In this document: one piece after another, positions 7,403 through 10,746 of the stretch
How positions within the stretch are numbered: the stretch's first letter is position 1
How the letters are laid out: the number at the start of each line of letters is the position of its first letter
Source: Firmicutes bacterium UBA5496
GTDB lineage: Bacteria; Bacillota; Proteinivoracia; UBA4975
DNA length: 10,746 bases
Direction of reading: 5' to 3'
Assembly: GCA_002427015.1 (NCBI GenBank)
Contig: DIPE01000008.1
Location: 1-10,746, forward strand
The notes under the pieces: generated by a model
What the model was told of the DNA's origin: nothing
The model's database searches: none
Seen by the model: only the letters and a program-made list of their open reading frames with translations
Program-made: the position numbers and the translations under genes

Positions 7403-8660
7403 ACGCCGTTACATTGCGTTTTTTGCCGCTTCGTTTTTCTTTTGCCACATAGATTGGCGCTTCTCCGAGAACCGCTTCTTTGGTAATGACACATTTTGCG
7501 ATATCATTCCTGGAAGGCAAATCATACATGGTGTCCAGCATGATATTCTCCACAATTGAGCGCAGCCCCCGGGCCCCGGTCTTTCTGTCAATCGCCTCTT
7601 TGGCAATGAGCTCAAGAGCCTCGGGCTGGAATTCCAGGATTATATTGTCCAGGCTGAACAGCTTTTTAAACTGCCTGACCAGGGCATTGCGGGGCTCAGT
7701 GAGAATCCTGATCAGCGACTCCTCATCCAAAGCGTTGAGACTGGCCACTACAGGCACCCGGCCAACAAACTCGGGAATGAGGCCAAATTTAATCAGATCT
7801 GTGGGCTGAATTTGCTTGAGGATCTCGCCAATATCGGCTTCATGCTTTTTGCGTAAATCGGCGCCGAAGCCCATGGTCTTGTTGCCAATTCTGTTTTGGA
7901 TAATCTTATCGACGCCGTCAAAGGCGCCCCCGCATATAAACAGGATGTTAGTGGTGTCGATTTGGATAAATTCCTGATGGGGATGCTTGCGGCCGCCCTG
8001 GGGAGGAACGCTGGCCACAGTGCCCTCCAAGATTTTAAGGAGGGCTTGCTGTACACCTTCCCCGGAAACATCTCTTGTAATAGAAGGATTTTCCGACTTG
8101 CGGGCAATCTTGTCAATCTCATCAATGTAGATAATGCCTTTTTCCGCCTTCTCCACATCATAATCGGCGGCCTGAATGAGCTTGAGCAGGATATTCTCCA
8201 CATCCTCGCCAACATAACCGGCTTCGGTCAGAGAAGTGGCGTCGGCAATAGCAAAGGGCACATTGAGAATCTTGGCCAGAGTTTGAGCCAGCAGAGTCTT
8301 GCCCACACCGGTGGGACCCAGCAAGAGAATGTTGCTCTTTTGCAATTCCACATCATCACTGCTGCCTTCAGCCCGAATGCGCTTATAGTGATTGTACACC
8401 GCAACAGACAGTGAGCGCTTGGCCCGATCCTGGCCAATTACATACTGATCGAGGATATCGTTAATCTCTTTGGGCTTGGGAATATCCTCCAGATTCAGCT
8501 CGCTGGCATCATTGAATTCTTCATCAATAATCTCAGTGCACAGTTCGATGCACTCATCACAGATGTAGACGCCGGGGCCGGCTACCAGCTTGCGCACTTG
8601 TTCCTGGGGTTTCCCGCAAAAAGAGCATTTTAAATGTCCAGAGTCCTCATTGTATTTCAA
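7401..8660 (-). CDS. clpX: ATP-dependent Clp protease ATP-binding subunit ClpX
   Basis: An AAA+ unfoldase of 419 residues that recognises substrates, unfolds them and threads them into ClpP. The N-terminal zinc-binding domain has four cysteines, C12, C15, C34 and C37. Walker A is GPTGVGKT (115-122), the GYVG pore loop is at 148-151, Walker B ends IIYIDE (D180, E181), the RKH loop is at 224-226, and sensor 2 is in GARGLR (362-367). The loop that docks on ClpP reads M-G-F (263-265) rather than the more usual I-G-F or L-G-F. The start is a TTG at 8658-8660: it follows GGGGTGAG closely and the N-terminus MKYNEDSGHLKC aligns with B. subtilis ClpX (FKFNEEKGQLKC). Only 4 nt separate it from the clpP stop codon, and the ribosome binding site includes that stop, so translation is probably coupled. 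Confidence 0.98.
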   Translation of the reverse strand: MKYNEDSGHLKCSFCGKPQEQVRKLVAGPGVYICDECIELCTEIIDEEFNDASELNLEDIPKPKEINDILDQYVIGQDRAKRSLSVAVYNHYKRIRAEGSSDDVELQKSNILLLGPTGVGKTLLAQTLAKILNVPFAIADATSLTEAGYVGEDVENILLKLIQAADYDVEKAEKGIIYIDEIDKIARKSENPSITRDVSGEGVQQALLKILEGTVASVPPQGGRKHPHQEFIQIDTTNILFICGGAFDGVDKIIQNRIGNKTMGFGADLRKKHEADIGEILKQIQPTDLIKFGLIPEFVGRVPVVASLNALDEESLIRILTEPRNALVRQFKKLFSLDNIILEFQPEALELIAKEAIDRKTGARGLRSIVENIMLDTMYDLPSRNDIAKCVITKEAVLGEAPIYVAKEKRSGKKRNVTA

Positions 8661-8664
8661 TTTC

Positions 8665-9267
8665 TCACCCCGCTATTTCACCAGTCTCGTTGCGCTCCAT
8701 AATCTTATCTACAATACCATATGCTTTAGCCTCGTCGGCATCCATAAACTTATCCCGCTCAACATCGGCCTCAACCTTTTCCAAAGGCTGGCCTGTCTTC
8801 TCTGCAAGAATCGTGTTGAGCCGCTTCTTTACTTTGAGCAGGCGTTCAATCTGAATGTGCATATCGGTAGCTTGCCCCTGAGCCCCAGCAGAGGGCTGAT
8901 GGATCATAATTTCACTGTTGGGCAGACAGAAGCGCTTGCCCTTGGCGCCAGCCGCCAGTAAAAATGCTCCCATGCTGGCTGCCAGACCTACGCAAATAGT
9001 AGTGACATCGCAGCGAATGTACTGCATGGTATCGTAAATGGCCATCCCCGCTGTCACCGAACCGCCGGGACTGTTGATGTAGAGGAAAATATCCTTGTCT
9101 GGGTCTTCGGCTTCCAAAAACAACATTTGCGCTATCACCAGGTTAGCTACATTGTCGTCGATGGCGCTGCCCAAAAAGATAATTCTGTCCTTGAGCAAAC
9201 GGGAAAAGATATCATAAGCTCTTTCCCCCCGGCTGGATTGTTCAACAACCATAGGCACTAATGTCAT
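8665..9267 (-). CDS. clpP: ATP-dependent Clp protease proteolytic subunit ClpP
   Basis: A 200-residue serine peptidase that forms the double-heptamer chamber into which ClpX (and other Clp ATPases) feed unfolded proteins. The catalytic triad is S98 (GLAASMGAF), H123 (MIHQP) and D172 (ERDKFM), the same numbering as I recall for B. subtilis ClpP. The oxyanion region INSPGGSV is at 64-71. The ATG at 9265-9267 is chosen because GGAGGT (9275-9280) lies 7 nt upstream and the product starts MTLVPMVVEQ, typical for the family. An in-frame TTG at 9280-9282 would add five residues but is itself part of the ribosome binding site. It follows tig by 20 nt and precedes clpX by 4 nt. Confidence 0.98.
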   Translation of the reverse strand: MTLVPMVVEQSSRGERAYDIFSRLLKDRIIFLGSAIDDNVANLVIAQMLFLEAEDPDKDIFLYINSPGGSVTAGMAIYDTMQYIRCDVTTICVGLAASMGAFLLAAGAKGKRFCLPNSEIMIHQPSAGAQGQATDMHIQIERLLKVKKRLNTILAEKTGQPLEKVEADVERDKFMDADEAKAYGIVDKIMERNETGEIAG

Positions 9268-9274
9268 GGAATCA

Positions 9275-9280
9275 ACCTCC
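9275..9280 (-). promoter_or_regulatory. Ribosome binding site that sets the clpP start
   Basis: GGAGGT 7 nt before the ATG at 9265-9267. It overlaps the alternative in-frame TTG (9280-9282), which therefore cannot be the start served by this site. Confidence 0.85.
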
Positions 9281-9287
9281 AATCAGC

Positions 9288-10580
9288 TTACTGCTTAATA
9301 TTGATATCTGTGAGAAAATCCAAGGTCTTTCTATGGCGAACCACCTGTTCAATGGCTTCCAGCTGACCGTTTTTTTCGAGAGCTGAGCGCACAGCCTTTT
9401 CTTCTTGACCATAGGCTTCAGCCAGCTGGGCAATTTCCTTCGCCAGCTCGGCCTCTTCTACACTAATATTCTCAACTTTGCTTACGGTATCCAACAAAAG
9501 CTCGGTCTTGACATTTTTTTCTGCGCCCAGGCGCATCTCCGCCTTAATGTCATCCAAGGTTTTGCCGGAGTAGCTGAGGAAATCCTCAAATTTCAGTCCC
9601 TGCTGGGCAAAGCGGTTTTCCATCTGCCGCAGCATGGCGTCAGTTTCATTTTCAATCATTACCTCAGGAATGTCAACTTCCGCCTGCTCCCGGACAGCTT
9701 CCAGCACGTCATTCCGCAATTTATCGTCGGCCTCCTGCCGGGCTCTGTCCTCAAGTCTTTCCTTAATAAAATCTTTTAATGCAGCCAAAGTTTCATAATC
9801 GCCAACTTCTTTGGCAAAATCGTCATCTAAGGCAGGCAGCGCTTTGCGCTTAATTTCCTTGATACTTACCTCAAATTCCACGTCCTTGCCGGCCAGCTCT
9901 TCACTGTGGTATTCCTGGGGCATTGTCAGTTTGACCAGCACAGTTTCCCCTTGTTTGGCGCCAATGAGCTGCTCCTCAAAGCCAGGGACAAAGGAGCCTG
10001 AACCAAGGGCCAGAGGGTAATTGGTGCCGGTCCCTCCTTCAAATTCCACCCCATCCAGCCTGCCAATAAAGTCAATAATCACCTGGTCATTCTGGGCGGC
10101 GACGCCGTCGGCATCAAGAGCAATGAGCCTGGCCTTGCTGTTTTGCAGGGCTGTAATTTCAGCCTCAACATCTTCGTCGGAGACAGACTTTTCTTCTTTG
10201 GCAATCTTCAAGCCCTTGTACTTGCCCAGCTTAAGTTCAGGGCGAACAGTGACTGTTGCCGTGTAAACAAAGGGCTGCTCACTGTCAAGCTGATCAACAG
10301 TAATATCCGGATGGTCCACCGGGTCCAATTTCTGTTCTTCTATTACCTTTGGATAGGTATCTTGAACAAGAATATTGGCAGCTTCTTCGTAAAATATCTC
10401 AATGCCAAAGCGTTTTTCCAAGATATTGCGGGGTACCTTGCCTTTTCTGAAACCCGGCAATGAGTAATCTTTGCGGGTATTAACATAGGCCTTGGCGATG
10501 GCTTGCTCCACCTGTTCCTGGGGAACTTCCACCTTGAGCACAACTACATTTGTTTCCTTGTTTGTCATTTCAATTTTCAA
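9288..10580 (-). CDS. tig: Trigger factor, ribosome-associated chaperone and prolyl isomerase
   Basis: A 430-residue protein, normal family length. Trigger factor binds at the ribosomal exit tunnel and shields nascent chains. The N-terminal ribosome-binding domain (about 1-115) carries the signature GFRKGKVP (43-50), where F44-R45-K46 contacts the ribosome. The FKBP-type peptidyl-prolyl isomerase domain spans about 160-246 (DFIGRLDGVEFEGG, then LGSGSFVPGFEEQLIG). The rest is the helical C-terminal chaperone domain, rich in E, K and A. The start is TTG at 10578-10580: AAGGAGGT (10590-10597) lies 9 nt upstream, whereas the first in-frame ATG (10566-10568) would be 21 nt away. It is the first gene of a tig-clpP-clpX unit under a strong promoter. 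Confidence 0.97.
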   Translation of the reverse strand: MKIEMTNKETNVVVLKVEVPQEQVEQAIAKAYVNTRKDYSLPGFRKGKVPRNILEKRFGIEIFYEEAANILVQDTYPKVIEEQKLDPVDHPDITVDQLDSEQPFVYTATVTVRPELKLGKYKGLKIAKEEKSVSDEDVEAEITALQNSKARLIALDADGVAAQNDQVIIDFIGRLDGVEFEGGTGTNYPLALGSGSFVPGFEEQLIGAKQGETVLVKLTMPQEYHSEELAGKDVEFEVSIKEIKRKALPALDDDFAKEVGDYETLAALKDFIKERLEDRARQEADDKLRNDVLEAVREQAEVDIPEVMIENETDAMLRQMENRFAQQGLKFEDFLSYSGKTLDDIKAEMRLGAEKNVKTELLLDTVSKVENISVEEAELAKEIAQLAEAYGQEEKAVRSALEKNGQLEAIEQVVRHRKTLDFLTDINIKQ

Positions 10581-10589
10581 GATTAATAG

Positions 10590-10597
10590 ACCTCCTT
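10590..10597 (-). promoter_or_regulatory. Strong ribosome binding site that sets the TTG start of tig
   Basis: AAGGAGGT is a near-perfect complement of the 16S rRNA tail, 9 nt before TTG at 10578-10580. The next in-frame ATG, four codons later, is too distant (21 nt). Confidence 0.88.
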
Positions 10598-10619
10598 AAG
10601 CTACAACCGATGCCAGTTA

Positions 10620-10647
10620 ATTATAACATACTAGCCTGCCGGGGCAA
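10620..10647 (-). promoter_or_regulatory. Extended -10 promoter of the tig-clpP-clpX unit
   Basis: TATAAT (10620-10625) is preceded by TGT, giving a perfect extended -10 (TGnTATAAT). TTGCCC (10642-10647) is an acceptable -35 with 16 nt spacing. Transcription would start near 10613, leaving a leader of about 33 nt with the tig ribosome binding site. It begins 11 nt after the end of the tRNA terminator. Confidence 0.85.
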
Positions 10648-10652
10648 GTATG
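10627..10652 (-). repeat. Imperfect inverted repeat within the tig promoter
   Basis: On the plus strand CATACT (10627-10632) mirrors AGTATG (10647-10652), and an inner TGCC (10637-10640) mirrors GGCA (10643-10646); four extra bases (AGCC) on one side break the symmetry. The dyad covers the -35 and the spacer, a position where a repressor could act. It does not match CIRCE or the CtsR heptad repeat. Confidence 0.4.
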
Positions 10653-10658
10653 AACTAG

Positions 10659-10681
10659 AAAAAAACGCCCTAATGGGCGTT
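10659..10681 (-). terminator. Intrinsic terminator of the tRNA-Gly transcript
   Basis: On the minus strand AACGCCC, loop ATTA and GGGCGTT form a perfect 7-bp stem followed by a T tract. It lies 9 nt after the tRNA CCA end. Confidence 0.92.
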
Positions 10682-10690
10682 ATTGCTGCT

Positions 10691-10746
10691 TGGAGCGGAA
10701 GACGGGATTTGAACCCGCGACCCTCGCCTTGGCAAGGCGATGCTCT
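10691..10746 (-). tRNA. tRNA-Gly (anticodon GCC), 5' end beyond window
   Basis: The last 56 nt of a tRNA are present. Reading the minus strand: the anticodon stem TCGCC/GGCGA (10724-10740) encloses the loop TTGCCAA with anticodon GCC (10731-10733), the T arm has GGTTCAAATCC, the 3' acceptor strand is CTTCCGC with discriminator T, and the CCA end is encoded (10691-10693). The D arm and the 5' acceptor strand lie outside the window. The sequence agrees with the bacterial tRNA-Gly(GCC) that begins GCGGAAG. Confidence 0.95.

Noticed and set aside
6626..7486. 286-codon open frame on the plus strand opposite lonB
   Set aside because: It lies fully antisense to the conserved lonB and clpX end, has no ribosome binding site that I can see, and its product (rich in G, P, H) resembles no family. 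Long antisense frames are expected opposite GC-rich third positions.
9268..9282. TTG start for clpP giving 205 residues
   Set aside because: The TTG overlaps the GGAGGT that serves the ATG at 9265-9267.
1..10746. A novel accessory, defence or mobile system
   Set aside because: Every gap is under about 120 nt and explained by promoters, ribosome binding sites or terminators. All genes belong to well-known families, and no transposase, integrase, direct-repeat array or phage gene was seen. The tRNA-Gly could in principle be an integration site, but nothing next to it within the window looks integrated.

Overview
The window reads as a stretch of a low-to-mid G+C Gram-positive (Firmicutes, probably Clostridia-like) chromosome. 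The grounds are the gene order tig-clpP-clpX-lonB-lon-engB, the presence of a membrane-anchored LonB next to a classical LonA, strong AAGGAGG-type ribosome binding sites with some TTG starts, and compact hairpin-plus-T terminators. The species cannot be named from the sequence alone. Every supported gene is on the minus strand, so transcription runs from high to low coordinates.

Layout in transcription order: the 3' part of a tRNA-Gly(GCC) enters from the right edge and ends in an intrinsic terminator (10659-10681). A strong extended -10 promoter follows at once and drives trigger factor (tig), clpP and clpX, with clpP and clpX separated by only 4 nt. An intrinsic terminator lies on the clpX stop codon. 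Next come lonB, lon and engB (ysxC); engB overlaps the end of lon, and a terminator hairpin is built into the last codons of engB. A GltS-family sodium/solute symporter follows, with its own terminator. Last is an FAD-dependent oxidoreductase resembling the B. subtilis YhfW type, whose C-terminus is cut by the left edge of the window.

The central 8 kb is a protein quality-control island. Trigger factor receives nascent chains at the ribosome exit, ClpX unfolds substrates and feeds them to ClpP, and cytosolic Lon and membrane-tethered LonB degrade damaged or regulatory proteins. EngB is a GTPase for 50S assembly. The transporter and the oxidoreductase are separate transcription units, unrelated on present evidence.

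No mobile element, CRISPR array, phage gene or unknown defence-like system is visible. All intergenic gaps are under about 120 nt and are accounted for by promoters, ribosome binding sites and terminators. The points worth a second look are small: a dyad inside the tig promoter, a Met-Gly-Phe variant of the ClpX loop that docks on ClpP, changed signature motifs in the GltS homologue, absence of visible CtsR/CIRCE operators, and several start-codon questions.
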